A stretch of 64,000 bases of DNA from Kitasatospora viridis (GCF_007829815.1 NZ_VIWT01000003.1:651009-715008), one strand, 5' to 3'. Positions 41,619-50,580 are shown, counted from the stretch's first letter. Notes: generated by a model not told the origin, from the sequence alone. Made by a program: numbers and translations.

Positions 41619-41960
41619 ATGATCAAGAAGGTTCTGGCTGGCGCCGGTCTCGCCGTGGCGTCGGTTGCGGCGATCGCCTCCCCGGCCATGGCCATCGGCG
41701 ACGCGGACGGCTCGGGCGCCTCGGTCTCCGGTGACGGCGGCACCAACCACACCGGCACCGTCGGGGACCACAGCCCCAACTACCACGCCCTGGACAACCT
41801 GAACCTGTGCCTGCCCGAGGTGCACCACGTCCAGGTCGGCCTCATCCCGGTCCAGGCGGACGTCCCGATCGCCAACCAGCAGCTGCACCAGATCTGCAAC
41901 GTGGGCCAGACCACCCAGGCCAACGGCGACGGCGCGCTGCTCTCGCACGCGATCGGCTGA
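41619..41960 (+). CDS. Rodlin-family secreted surface protein
   Basis: A 113-residue exported protein. The signal MIKKVLAGAGLAVASVAAIA ends at PAMAIG, very close in wording to known rodlins RdlA/B. The mature part has LCLPEVHHVQVGLIPVQADV and NQQLHQICNVGQTTQANGDG with LSH, paralleling rodlin Cys, GLVP, NQQC and QA-GD motifs. Rodlins form the rodlet layer that aligns chaplin fibrils on aerial hyphae. It is somewhat shorter than classical rodlins. AAGGAAG precedes ATG 41619. A perfect terminator follows. Confidence 0.8.
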   Translation: MIKKVLAGAGLAVASVAAIASPAMAIGDADGSGASVSGDGGTNHTGTVGDHSPNYHALDNLNLCLPEVHHVQVGLIPVQADVPIANQQLHQICNVGQTTQANGDGALLSHAIG

Positions 41961-41978
41961 CCCCACCAGGTCGAACAC

Positions 41979-42013
41979 ACTCAGGGCGGGCCCCACCGGG
42001 GCCCGCCCTGAGT
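41979..42013 (+). terminator. Stem-loop terminator
   Basis: Perfect 16-base arms ACTCAGGGCGGGCCCC (41979-41994) and its complement (41998-42013) around ACC, after the rodlin gene. Confidence 0.85.
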
Positions 42014-42065
42014 CGTCCTCATGATCGTTGGCCCCGTGTTCACCCGCGAGCACCACCCCGTCACA

Positions 42066-42081
42066 AGTGGTCTATACCAAT
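42066..42081. promoter_or_regulatory. DasR-like (dre) box
   Basis: AGTGGTCTATACCAAT is a near-palindrome close to the DasR element consensus (ACTGGTCTAGACCAGT); the core TGGTCTATACCA differs from TGGTCTAGACCA at one base. It lies 49-64 bases before the GT2 ATG at 42130. DasR is a GntR regulator sensing GlcNAc-phosphate. Confidence 0.6.
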
Positions 42082-42129
42082 CGGCTACTCTGGTGCGCGG
42101 ACGCTGTTCGACACGGCTGTGGGGGCCAC

Positions 42130-43842
42130 ATGACTGTCCATCACCTTCCGGCACCACCGAACGACCAGGAGCTCTACTGGTACTTCGGCCCGCAACGCCG
42201 GTGGGTCCTGCTCTGTACATCGCTCGCCTTCGTCCTGACGGCGGCGACCATGCTCACGTTCGCACTGCGCACCCCGGCACTGTGGGGGTTCCTCGCCGTG
42301 CTGGCGCTCAACGTGCTGGCCCTGGCGCTCTCCTCGGCCAACAGCCTGCGCACCCGCCGACTCACCAGGCAGTCGCACGAGGTGCTGGTGCGCGCCTGGC
42401 AACCGACCGACGGCGCGCCGAGCGTCGACCTCTACCTGCCGACCTGCGGCGAGCCGCTGGACGTGCTCGCCAACGCCTACCGCGCGGTGGCCGCCGCCCA
42501 CTGGCCCGGCCGGCTCGCCGTCTGGGTGCTGGACGACGCGGACCGGGGTGAAGTCGCCGCGCTGGCAGCGGAGTTCGGCTTCGAGTACGTGGTCCGCCCG
42601 GACCGCGGCGCGTTCAAGAAGGCCGGCAACCTGAACCACGCGCTGACCCTGTCCGACGGCGAGCTCATCGCCATCCTGGACGCCGACTTCGCGCCGCGCC
42701 CGGACTTCCTGCACCACCTGGTGCCGTACTTCGCCGACCCGGCGATCGGCATCGTGCAGAGCCCGCAGTGCTTCGACACCGACGCCTCGATGAACTGGAT
42801 CGAACGCGCCGCCGGCTCCGCCCAGGAGTGGTTCTTCCGCTGGATCCAGCCCTCCCGGGACGCCAGCGACGCGGCCATCTGCTGCGGCAGCAACGCCGTC
42901 TACCGGCGCAGCGCGCTCGCGGCGGCCGGCGGCTTCGCCCGGCTCGACCACAGCGAGGACCTGTACACCGGGCTCGCGCTGCACGAGCAGGGGTTCCGCA
43001 CCCTCTACGTGCCGGTGCTGGTGGCCAAGGGCACCTCGCCCGACAGCCTGGCCTCCTTCGTCAACCAGCAGTACCGCTGGGCGATGGGCAACCTGCACCT
43101 GCTGACCAGCCGTGACCTGGGGCGGATCGGGGCGCCCTGGCGGATGCGGCTCTGCTTCTACGAGGGCATCGTCGGCTACCTGACGATGGCCGTGAACATC
43201 TTCGCCGCGCCACTGCCGCCGCTGGTGATGCTCTACTGCTACCCCTCCCAGGTGCGGCCCTGGCACGTGCTGCCGCTGCTCGCACCGCTCTGGCTCTGGC
43301 ACGTGCTGCTGCCCCGGGTGAGCCGCACCCGCTGGCGGGTCGAGGTGATCCGGGCCAACGTGCTGATGAGCATCGCGGCCGGCGCCGCCTTCCTGCACAC
43401 CCTGCGCGGGCGCACCGCCGCCTGGGTGCCGACCGGCGCCGGCACCGCCCGGCCCGGCGGACTGGCCCGCCGGGTGGTCCTGGTGTCGCTGCTCTGGACG
43501 GCGGGCTCCTTGCTGGCCACCGCCGCCGGACTCGCCCGGGCCGTCGCCGACCAGGGCTGGGAGACCACCTGGGGCCTCGGCCTCTACCTGGTGGTGCAGG
43601 CCCAGATCGGGCTGCCGCTGGTGCGCGACCTGCTGGCCGAGCTGCGGCCGCGCCGCGAGCGCCCCGCACCCGCCACCGCTGCCCTGCGCGAGCGGGCCGC
43701 CGCCCTGCTGACCCGGCGCGAGCCCGCCGCCGGCGTGCTGCCCCGCCGCTGGCCCGAGAGCCTCGCGGTGACCGCCGCACTGGGCCTGACCGCACTGCTC
43801 GCCTCCGGTTGGGTCAGCCCGATGCTGCCCTGGCTCGGCTGA
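42130..43842 (+). CDS. Cellulose-synthase-like GT2 glycosyltransferase
   Basis: A 570-residue membrane glycosyltransferase that polymerises a glycan across the membrane. After two helices, the catalytic domain has VLDDADR (residues 133-139), ILDADFAPRPDF (DxD near 184-186), the SEDLYTG acid (276-277) and QQYRWAMG (313-320), the complete D, DxD, D, QxxRW set. Four to six helices follow. The closest known design is CslA of streptomycetes, which makes a beta-glucan at hyphal tips. No GlxA or PilZ domain is seen. ATG 42130 follows GGGGG. Followed at 17 bases by the AT3-GH16 gene. Confidence 0.92.
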   Translation: MTVHHLPAPPNDQELYWYFGPQRRWVLLCTSLAFVLTAATMLTFALRTPALWGFLAVLALNVLALALSSANSLRTRRLTRQSHEVLVRAWQPTDGAPSVDLYLPTCGEPLDVLANAYRAVAAAHWPGRLAVWVLDDADRGEVAALAAEFGFEYVVRPDRGAFKKAGNLNHALTLSDGELIAILDADFAPRPDFLHHLVPYFADPAIGIVQSPQCFDTDASMNWIERAAGSAQEWFFRWIQPSRDASDAAICCGSNAVYRRSALAAAGGFARLDHSEDLYTGLALHEQGFRTLYVPVLVAKGTSPDSLASFVNQQYRWAMGNLHLLTSRDLGRIGAPWRMRLCFYEGIVGYLTMAVNIFAAPLPPLVMLYCYPSQVRPWHVLPLLAPLWLWHVLLPRVSRTRWRVEVIRANVLMSIAAGAAFLHTLRGRTAAWVPTGAGTARPGGLARRVVLVSLLWTAGSLLATAAGLARAVADQGWETTWGLGLYLVVQAQIGLPLVRDLLAELRPRRERPAPATAALRERAAALLTRREPAAGVLPRRWPESLAVTAALGLTALLASGWVSPMLPWLG

Positions 43843-43859
43843 AAGGTTCCGATACACCC

Positions 43860-46766
43860 ATGGCTGTCACCCTGGTTCCGGCTGCCCCGTCGGAGCCCGT
43901 ACCTCCTGCTGCCCGCGGCCCGGTGCCGCGCGAGCCCGGGTTCCGCCCGGACATCGAGGGCCTGCGCGCGCTCGCCCTGCTGGCGGTGCTCGCCTTCCAC
44001 GCCGGGATCCCGCACCTGGCGGGCGGCTTCGTCGGCGTCGACGTCTTCTTCGTGATCTCCGGCTACCTGATCACCGGTCAACTGCTGCGCGAGGCAAGGC
44101 TCAGCGGGCGGATACGGCTGGCCGAGTTCTACTCCCGCCGAGCCCGCCGGCTGCTGCCCTCGGCCGCCGCGGTGCTCTCGGTGGTGGCGCTGGCGGGGGT
44201 CTGGCTCACCGGACCGCTGCGCCGCGCCGACCTGGAGCACGACGTGCTGGCGGCCGCCCTGTCGGTGGCCAACTGGCGCTACGTGGCCGAGCAGACCGAC
44301 TACCTGGCCGCCGGGCGCGATCCGAGCCCGCTGCTGCACTTCTGGTCGCTCGCGGTGGAGGAGCAGTTCTACCTGCTCTGGGCCCCGCTGCTGGCCCTGC
44401 TGCTCTGGCTGACCAGGCGTCACTTCCGGTGGGCCTGGGCCGCCTTGGTGACCCTGATGATGCTGGCCTCGTTCGCCCTGTCGCTGCGCTGGACGCACGG
44501 CTCGGTCTCGCTGGCCTACCTCGGCTCGCCCTCGCGGGCCTGGCAGCTGGGCGCGGGCGCCGCGCTGGCGCTGCTGCCGGCCGAGCGGCTGCGGCTCCCG
44601 CACCCGCTGCGGGCGCTGGTCGGCTGGGCCGGCCTGGCGGCCGTCGGCTGGTCGGTGCTGGAGTTCACCGGCCTTACCCCGTACCCGGGTTGGGCGGCGC
44701 TGCTGCCGACCGCGGGCGCCGCCGCGCTGCTCCTGGCGGGCATCGGCGCCGAGACGCCGTACGGGCCGGGCCGGCTGCTCGGGCTGCGCGCCCCGCGCGC
44801 CGTCGGCCGGCTCTCCTACACCCTCTACCTGTGGCACTGGCCGGTGCTGGTGCTGGTGCAGGCCCGGTTCGGCAGCCTGGGCTGGCCAGCCCTGACCGCA
44901 CTGACCGCAGCCTCCGCACTGCCCGCGCTGGCCACCATGCGGTGGATCGAGCGGCCGCTGCGCCGCAACCGGGTGGTCGTCGAACTGCCGCGTCGAGGGC
45001 TCTCGTTGGGCCTGAGCGCGGTGATCCTGCCGGTGGTGCTGGCACTGGTGGTCGGGACCGGGACGCTGCGGCTGCTCGGCCCCGGCACGCCGGTGAACCT
45101 GGCCGGCCTGCCGCCGGGCGCGCCGTCCGGCCCGACCCTGCTGCTGCCCTCCACCGCCCCGCGCACCGTGCCGGCGGTGGTGCCGACGGCGGCGCAGGCC
45201 CGCAAGGACTTCCCGCCGGACGGCGCCTGCGAGGTGCCGCCGACCGCGACCAGCAGCCCGCCCTGCACCTTCGGCGACACCTCCACCGGCAACCGGATCG
45301 TGCTGCTCGGCGACTCGCACGCCGGCCAGTGGTTCTCCGCCCTGCTCGGCATCGCCGGCGAACGGCACTGGGCGCTGGAGGAGCTGGTGAAACAGGGCTG
45401 CCCGCTGCCGCAACTGACGGTTACCAACCCGCAGTTGGGCCGGGAGTACCGGGAGTGCGACAGCTGGCGGGCGAACGCCCTGGACCGGCTGCGCACCGAG
45501 CCCAAGCCCCGGCTGATCGTGATCGGCTCGCTCAACCGCTACACCCAGGACCAGCAACTGCTCTCGCACGCCTGGGAGCAGACCCTCGCCCCGCTGCGCG
45601 CGCTCGGCGTGCCGATCGTCTACCTGACCGACACCCCGATCCCGGGCCAGGACGTGCCGGCCTGCGTCTCCGGCCACCCGGACGACCCGGGCGCCTGCTC
45701 CTTCCCGAGGGCCTCGGCGACCTGGCCGGACCCGCTGGCCGAGGCGGTGGCGGCCGGGCGGGAACCGGGCGTGCGGGCGGTCTCGGTGAACCAGGTGCTC
45801 TGCCCCGGCTCGGGCGGCAGCTGCCCGGCGGTGCTGGAGCACATCCTGCTCTACCGGGACGACGCGCACCTGACCAACGTCGCCGCCGTGGTGCTCGCGC
45901 CCCGGCTGGAGAAGCTGCTCGCCGACGCCGGGCTGGTGCCCGCGAAGGGCGTCACCGAGCTGCTGCACGACGACTTCCAGGGCGCGGCCGGCTCGCCGCC
46001 CGACCCGTCCCGCTGGGTCTACGACACCGGCACCTGCTACCCGGGCTGCCCGGCCCCGCAGTGGGGCACCGGCGAGCTGGAGACGATGACCGACTCGACG
46101 CAGAACGTGCACCTGGACGGCCAGGGCGCGCTGGAGATCGTGCCGACCCGGGGGCCTGACGGGCGCTGGAGCTCGGGCCGGCTGGAGTCGAAGAGCGCCG
46201 ACCTGGCCGCCCCGCCCGGCGGGGTGCTGCGGATCGAGGCGCAGATCCAGCTGCCGGACGCGACCGGCCCGGCGGCCGGCGGCATCTGGCCCGCCTTCTG
46301 GACCCTCGGCGGCGCCCTGCGCAACGGGTACACCGGCTGGCCGGGGATCGGCGAGCTGGACGTGATGGAGTCGGTGAACGGGCGCGGCTCGATCCTCGGC
46401 ACCATGCACTGCGGCACCACCCCGGGCGGGCCCTGCCAGGAGCCGCAGGGCCTGGGCTCGGGCGAACACCCGTGCCAGGACTGCCAGTCCGGTTACCACA
46501 CCTTCGCCGTGGAGGTGGACCGGTCCACCTCGCCGGAGCAGGTGCGCTGGTACCTGGACGCCACCGAGTACCACCGGGTGACGGCGGACCAGGTCGATCC
46601 GGCGGCCTGGGACCAGGCGGTGCACCACGGGATGTTCCTGGTGCTGGACGTCGCGGTGGGCGGCGGGCTGCCGGCCGCGCTCGGCGGCACGGCCACGGCG
46701 GCCACCGAGCCGGGGCATCCGATGCGGGTGCGCGAGGTCTCGGTGACCACCCGGGCCGCCGGCTGA
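43860..46766 (+). CDS. Fusion: acyltransferase-3, SGNH and GH16
   Basis: A 968-residue three-domain membrane protein. Residues about 30-400 are an acyltransferase-3 (OafA/YrhL) membrane domain: DIEGLRALALLAVLAFHA, GFVGVDVFFVISGYLIT, FWSLAVEEQFYLLW, LYLWHWPVL. Then a SGNH domain with LLGDSHAGQW near 483 and YRDDAHLTN near 667. From about 700 a GH16 domain with the catalytic GELDVMESVNG (ExDxxE, near 830). AT3-SGNH pairs acetylate extracellular polymers; GH16 cuts beta-glucans. The start ATG 43860 is 17 bases after the GT2 gene. Together they suggest synthesis, acetylation and trimming of one polymer. Confidence 0.93.
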   Translation: MAVTLVPAAPSEPVPPAARGPVPREPGFRPDIEGLRALALLAVLAFHAGIPHLAGGFVGVDVFFVISGYLITGQLLREARLSGRIRLAEFYSRRARRLLPSAAAVLSVVALAGVWLTGPLRRADLEHDVLAAALSVANWRYVAEQTDYLAAGRDPSPLLHFWSLAVEEQFYLLWAPLLALLLWLTRRHFRWAWAALVTLMMLASFALSLRWTHGSVSLAYLGSPSRAWQLGAGAALALLPAERLRLPHPLRALVGWAGLAAVGWSVLEFTGLTPYPGWAALLPTAGAAALLLAGIGAETPYGPGRLLGLRAPRAVGRLSYTLYLWHWPVLVLVQARFGSLGWPALTALTAASALPALATMRWIERPLRRNRVVVELPRRGLSLGLSAVILPVVLALVVGTGTLRLLGPGTPVNLAGLPPGAPSGPTLLLPSTAPRTVPAVVPTAAQARKDFPPDGACEVPPTATSSPPCTFGDTSTGNRIVLLGDSHAGQWFSALLGIAGERHWALEELVKQGCPLPQLTVTNPQLGREYRECDSWRANALDRLRTEPKPRLIVIGSLNRYTQDQQLLSHAWEQTLAPLRALGVPIVYLTDTPIPGQDVPACVSGHPDDPGACSFPRASATWPDPLAEAVAAGREPGVRAVSVNQVLCPGSGGSCPAVLEHILLYRDDAHLTNVAAVVLAPRLEKLLADAGLVPAKGVTELLHDDFQGAAGSPPDPSRWVYDTGTCYPGCPAPQWGTGELETMTDSTQNVHLDGQGALEIVPTRGPDGRWSSGRLESKSADLAAPPGGVLRIEAQIQLPDATGPAAGGIWPAFWTLGGALRNGYTGWPGIGELDVMESVNGRGSILGTMHCGTTPGGPCQEPQGLGSGEHPCQDCQSGYHTFAVEVDRSTSPEQVRWYLDATEYHRVTADQVDPAAWDQAVHHGMFLVLDVAVGGGLPAALGGTATAATEPGHPMRVREVSVTTRAAG

Positions 46767-46788
46767 CGCACCGGAGCCGACACAGCGG

Positions 46789-46814
46789 TGGGGCCGCCCT
46801 ACCGGGCGGCCCCA
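46789..46814. terminator. Bidirectional stem-loop terminator
   Basis: Perfect 11-base arms TGGGGCCGCCC (46789-46799) and its complement (46804-46814), 4-base loop, between the fusion gene and convergent lpd. Confidence 0.8.
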
Positions 46815-46836
46815 CTCGGGTGCTGCTGACGGACGA

Positions 46837-48246
46837 TCAGAAGTTGATCATGTGTCCGGCGAGGCCGTGGATGGCCTCCTTGACGGCCTCGCCCAGGGTC
46901 GGGTGGGCGTGCACGTTGCGGGCCACCTCGTGGACCGTCAGGTCCCACTGCTGGGCCAGGGTCAGCTCGGGCAGCAGCTCGGTGACCTCGGGGCCGATCA
47001 GGTGCGCGCCGAGCAGCTCGCCGTGGGTGTTGTCGCTGATCACCTTGACGAAGCCGATCGGGTGCGCCAGGCCGTGCGCCTTGCCGTTCGCGGTGAAGGG
47101 GAACTTGGCGACCTTGACGTCGTAGCCCTTCTCGCGGGCCTGCGCCTCGGTGTAGCCGAAGCTGGCCACCTGCGGCTGGCAGTAGGTGGCGCGCGGCACC
47201 ATCACGAAGTCGATCTCCATGGTCTCCGCGCCACCGATGGTCTCGGCGGCGATGACGGCCATGGACTCGGCGGCGTGCGCCAGCATCAGCTTGGCGGTGA
47301 CGTCGCCGATCGCGAAGATGTGCGGCACGTTGGTGCGGCCGCGGCCGTCCACCGCGATGGCCCGGCGCTCGGTCAGCGCGACACCGGTGGCCTCCAGGCC
47401 GTAGCCGTCGACCCGCGGCGCGAAGCCGATGGCCTGGAGCACCTTGTCGGCCTCCAGCACCTCCTGCTGGCCGTTGCGGGTGACGGTGACCTTCACCTTG
47501 CTGTTCGGGTCGGAGTCGTCGATCGAGTCCACCCGGGTCGAGGTGAGGATCTCGATGCCGAGCTTCTTGTACTGCTTGCCCAGCTCGGTGGAGACGTCGA
47601 CGTCCTCCAGCGGGACCACCCGGTCGAGGAACTCGACGATGGTCACCTTCACGCCGTAGCTGTTCAGCACGTAGGCGAACTCGACGCCGATCGCGCCGGC
47701 ACCGGCGATGATGATCGACTCGGGCAGGTTGTCGCTGAGGATCTGCTCCTCGTAGGTCACCACCCGGTCGCTCAGCGAGGTGCCGGGCAGCAGCCGGGTG
47801 GTGGCACCGGCGGCGATGATGCAGTGGTCGAAGGTGACGGTCGCGTGCCCGCCGGCGGACAGCGCCACCTGGAGGGTGTGGTCGTCGACGAAGGTGCCGC
47901 GGCCGTCGTACTCGTCGATCTTGTTCTTCTTCATCAGGTAGTGGATGCCGGCCACCCGGCCGTCCGCCACCTTGCGGCTGCGCTTGAACGCCTCGTTGTA
48001 GTCGAAGGTCACCTGGCCCTCGACCTTGATCCCGTAAGTGCTCGCCTCGCGGGTGAAGATGGTGGCCAGCTCGGCGTTGCGCAGCAGGGCCTTGGAGGGG
48101 ATACAACCGACGTTCAGGCAGACCCCGCCCCAGTACTTCTCCTCGATGACCGCGGTCTTCAGGCCCAGCTGGGCCGAGCGGACGGCGGCGGTGTAACCGC
48201 CCGGGCCCGCTCCCAGGACAACGACGTCGTAGTGCGTGGTGCTCAT
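46837..48246 (-). CDS. lpd: Dihydrolipoyl dehydrogenase (E3)
   Basis: A 469-residue flavoprotein that reoxidises lipoamide in 2-oxo acid dehydrogenase complexes, reducing NAD+. FAD motif VVVLGAGPGGYTAAV; redox disulfide GGVCLNVGCIPSKAL; NAD motif IIIAGAGAIGVEFA; second FAD block IFAIGDVTAKLMLAH; C-terminal catalytic HAHPTLGEAVKEA (His-Glu). All expected residues are present. ATG 48246 follows GAAGAGGA. It stands alone on its strand. Confidence 0.97.
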   Translation of the reverse strand: MSTTHYDVVVLGAGPGGYTAAVRSAQLGLKTAVIEEKYWGGVCLNVGCIPSKALLRNAELATIFTREASTYGIKVEGQVTFDYNEAFKRSRKVADGRVAGIHYLMKKNKIDEYDGRGTFVDDHTLQVALSAGGHATVTFDHCIIAAGATTRLLPGTSLSDRVVTYEEQILSDNLPESIIIAGAGAIGVEFAYVLNSYGVKVTIVEFLDRVVPLEDVDVSTELGKQYKKLGIEILTSTRVDSIDDSDPNSKVKVTVTRNGQQEVLEADKVLQAIGFAPRVDGYGLEATGVALTERRAIAVDGRGRTNVPHIFAIGDVTAKLMLAHAAESMAVIAAETIGGAETMEIDFVMVPRATYCQPQVASFGYTEAQAREKGYDVKVAKFPFTANGKAHGLAHPIGFVKVISDNTHGELLGAHLIGPEVTELLPELTLAQQWDLTVHEVARNVHAHPTLGEAVKEAIHGLAGHMINF

Positions 48247-48337
48247 GATCCTCTTCCGGCGTATCGGTGAGACGCTGACGTCGATGACTGTATTCCTACC
48301 GGCCCCCACCCGCGTGGCTGGCCCGTCCTCCGGGGTC

Positions 48338-49321
48338 CTACGCCTGCTTGTCCAGGTGCGCGAGGAAGTCCAGCAGGGCCTCGTTGACCTCGGCCGGGCG
48401 CTCCTGCTGGGTCCAGTGGCCGCAGCCGGGCAGGGTGATGCTGCGGTGCAGCCGGGGGGCGACGGCGGGGAGCTGCTCGCGCAGCCGGCGCACGCCGCGC
48501 AGGGTGGTGACCATGTCGCGGTCGCCGATCACGTAGAGCGCCGGGACGGTGATGCCCAGGCCGTTGAAGGCGGCGAGCAGCTCCCAGTTCCGGTCGATGT
48601 TGCGGTACCAGTTGAGCGGGCCGGTGAAGGCGTGCTCGCCGTGGGTGGCGTAGTCGGCCACGAATGCCTCGATGTCCTGCTCGGTGAGCCAGCCGGGCAG
48701 CTCCGGCACCCGGTCGAGCAGGCCGAGCAGGCCCTGGCCGTCCGGGACCACCCAGGGCCGGGGGTCGTGCGGGTTGTCGCCGCTGCCGCCGACCAGCAGC
48801 TTGCGGAAGGTCAGCGCCGGATCGGCGGCCAGCTCGGCGTCGGCCACGCCCTCGGTCTGGAAGTAGAGCTGGTAGAAGCCGTCGCCGTAGCTGCTGCGGG
48901 CGTGCTCGGTGCGGCCGAGGCCGCCGGGCAGCAGCGGCGGGACGCTCAGACCGGCCACGCCGCGGACCAGGTCGGGGCGGAGCAGCGCGGTGGTCCAGGC
49001 GACCGGGGCGCCCCAGTCGTGGCCGACCACCACGGCGCTCTCCTCGCCGAGCGCGGCGATCAGCGCCACCACGTCGCCGACCAGGTGCGGCAGGGTGTAG
49101 GCGCCGGGGTCGGCGGGGCGCTCGCTGCGGGCGTAGCCGCGCTGGTCCGGGGCGACCACCCGGTAGCCGGCGGCGGCCAGCGGGGCGAACTGGTGGCGCC
49201 AGGAGTACCAGCTCTCGGGGAAGCCGTGCAGCAGCAGGACCAGCGGTCCGCTGCCCTGCTCGGCGACGTGCAGGCGGACTCCGTTGACCTCGACGAACCG
49301 GTGGGTGAGCTGCTGGACCAC
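48338..49321 (-). CDS. Epoxide-hydrolase-like alpha/beta hydrolase
   Basis: A 327-residue alpha/beta-hydrolase of the epoxide-hydrolase group. Oxyanion motif LLHGFPESWYSWRHQ; nucleophile Asp in VVGHDWGAPVAW; cap Tyr in YRNIDRNWELL; acid in VIGDRDMVT; His in CGHWTQQERP. These enzymes open epoxides to diols; substrate unknown. GTG 49321 has GAGGAG upstream. The upstream spacer holds the terminator of the next gene. Confidence 0.92.
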   Translation of the reverse strand: MVQQLTHRFVEVNGVRLHVAEQGSGPLVLLLHGFPESWYSWRHQFAPLAAAGYRVVAPDQRGYARSERPADPGAYTLPHLVGDVVALIAALGEESAVVVGHDWGAPVAWTTALLRPDLVRGVAGLSVPPLLPGGLGRTEHARSSYGDGFYQLYFQTEGVADAELAADPALTFRKLLVGGSGDNPHDPRPWVVPDGQGLLGLLDRVPELPGWLTEQDIEAFVADYATHGEHAFTGPLNWYRNIDRNWELLAAFNGLGITVPALYVIGDRDMVTTLRGVRRLREQLPAVAPRLHRSITLPGCGHWTQQERPAEVNEALLDFLAHLDKQA

Positions 49322-49385
49322 GACTACTCCTCGGTGGCGACTGCGTTCCCAGCAGACCTGCCCCGAACCACCGCGCGCGGAAACG

Positions 49386-49427
49386 CCGCGTGCCCCCGAA
49401 CCATGGCGGTGGTTCGGGGGCACGCGG
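49386..49427 (-). terminator. Stem-loop terminator of the Rpf-LysM gene
   Basis: Perfect 18-base arms CCGCGTGCCCCCGAACCA (49386-49403) and its complement (49410-49427), 6-base loop, downstream of the Rpf-LysM gene on its strand. Confidence 0.85.
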
Positions 49428-49458
49428 TCGGCTGCCTGGAGCGGCTACCTGGATCGGA

Positions 49459-50256
49459 TCAGATGCTGAGGACCTGGCCCGGCATGATCAGGTCCGGGTT
49501 GCCGCCGATGACGGAGGCGTTCTTCGCGTACAGCGACTGGACGGTGGTGCCGTTGGCCGCCGCGATGGCGCTCAGGGTGTCACCGCTCTTGACGGTGTAG
49601 CCACCGGTGGTGGGCGCCTGCTTGGCCTTGCGGTGCTCCTGCTTGGCGGTGCCCTGGGTCTGCGGGGCGGCCTTGGGGGCGGCCTGCTGGACCGGGGCGG
49701 CCGGCTGGGCCTGCTGCTGGACCGGGGCGGTCTGCTGCTGGGCGGCCGGGGCCGGGGTGTTGGTGGTGCTGTTGTTGCTGGAGCTGGTGTTGCTGGTGGA
49801 GCTGGTGTTGCTCGCGGTGGTGCTGGAGGAGGTGTCCACCTGCGCCGGGGCGCCGCCCGCGGTCAGCCCGGCCTGCACCGAGCACACCGGCCAGGCACCC
49901 GGGCCCTGGTCGGCCAGGACCTTCTCGGCGACCGCGATCTGCTGCGCCGGGGTGGCCTGGTTGGCCTGCGGCGCGTACTGGGTGCCGCCGTAGGCGGCCC
50001 AGGTGGACGAGGTGAACTGCAGGCCGCCGTAGAAACCGTTGCCGGAGTTGATGCTCCAGTTGCCGGTGCTCTCGCACTGGGCGACGGCGTTCCACGTGGA
50101 GGTGGAGGCGGCGGAGGCCGTGGTGGCCGTCACGAGGCCCGCCACCGGCAGGGCGGCGATGACGCCACCCATGACCGCCATGCGGACCCGGTTGCGCTTC
50201 TTCGGGGTCTCGGTGGCGGCGGCGGTGGTGGCGGTGTTCTCGTTACGGAAAGTCAA
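49459..50256 (-). CDS. Rpf-like transglycosylase with LysM domain
   Basis: A 265-residue exported wall hydrolase. Signal region: RNRVRMAVMGGVIAALPVAG, cleavage near TASAAS. The resuscitation-promoting-factor domain follows (STWNAVAQCESTGNWSINSG, GFYGGLQFTSSTW, the catalytic Glu in CESTG). A long Ser/Thr/Asn then Gln/Pro/Ala linker leads to a C-terminal LysM (YTVKSGDTLSAIAAANGTT). Rpf enzymes cut peptidoglycan and help spores germinate. The start is TTG 50256 behind GAGAGGG; the longer frame has no site. Confidence 0.92.
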   Translation of the reverse strand: MTFRNENTATTAAATETPKKRNRVRMAVMGGVIAALPVAGLVTATTASAASTSTWNAVAQCESTGNWSINSGNGFYGGLQFTSSTWAAYGGTQYAPQANQATPAQQIAVAEKVLADQGPGAWPVCSVQAGLTAGGAPAQVDTSSSTTASNTSSTSNTSSSNNSTTNTPAPAAQQQTAPVQQQAQPAAPVQQAAPKAAPQTQGTAKQEHRKAKQAPTTGGYTVKSGDTLSAIAAANGTTVQSLYAKNASVIGGNPDLIMPGQVLSI

Positions 50257-50580
50257 TTCTGTCCCTCTCGACAAGGTCCCAGGGGCCGCACGGAACCAAG
50301 GTCAGGTGAGTGACTGGGTTCCTGGGCCGCATCCGGTGGACGGAGCGTGACGTGTCTGACGCCCTGCTCCGTCCCGGCGCACCCGCTCCGGACCACGTGT
50401 TCCGCGGTCGGGCTCTCGGGTGATCCCGGGTAGCGCTTGCTGCGCTGAGATCGAAGTTAGGGAACCGGCTGCCCGATATCAACCATTTCGGGATCGCCGC
50501 AGGCCAGCGGCCGTTACCCGCGGAAACCTGCGGGGCAAAACGGACTAAAACCACCGAAAACTCGGCAAATCACGGCGGCC
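50257..50580 (-). promoter_or_regulatory. Long structured leader of the Rpf-LysM gene
   Basis: A gene-free region. In transcript sense it can form GGACGGAGC with GCTCCGTCC (50340-50372 region) and GGAACC with GGTTCC nested in CCCAGG with CCTGGG near the start (50276-50326). The c-di-AMP (ydaO) riboswitch motifs seen at 54165-54342 are not visible here. The remainder, to pdxH at 50731, holds nothing I recognise. Confidence 0.45.

Noticed and set aside
43584..46718. Reverse-strand frame of over 1000 codons across the GT2 and fusion genes
   Set aside because: Composition is Gly/Arg/Gln/His-rich with no domain, whereas the forward genes have complete catalytic motifs.
46799..48106. Alternative frame within lpd
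   Set aside because: It overlaps a complete lpd gene in another frame and shows repetitive Arg/Gly/Pro composition.
50257..50460. Second c-di-AMP riboswitch before the Rpf-LysM gene
   Set aside because: The conserved GGGGTGAA and CCGAATCC...TCGTAGGC elements are not present on the transcript strand.
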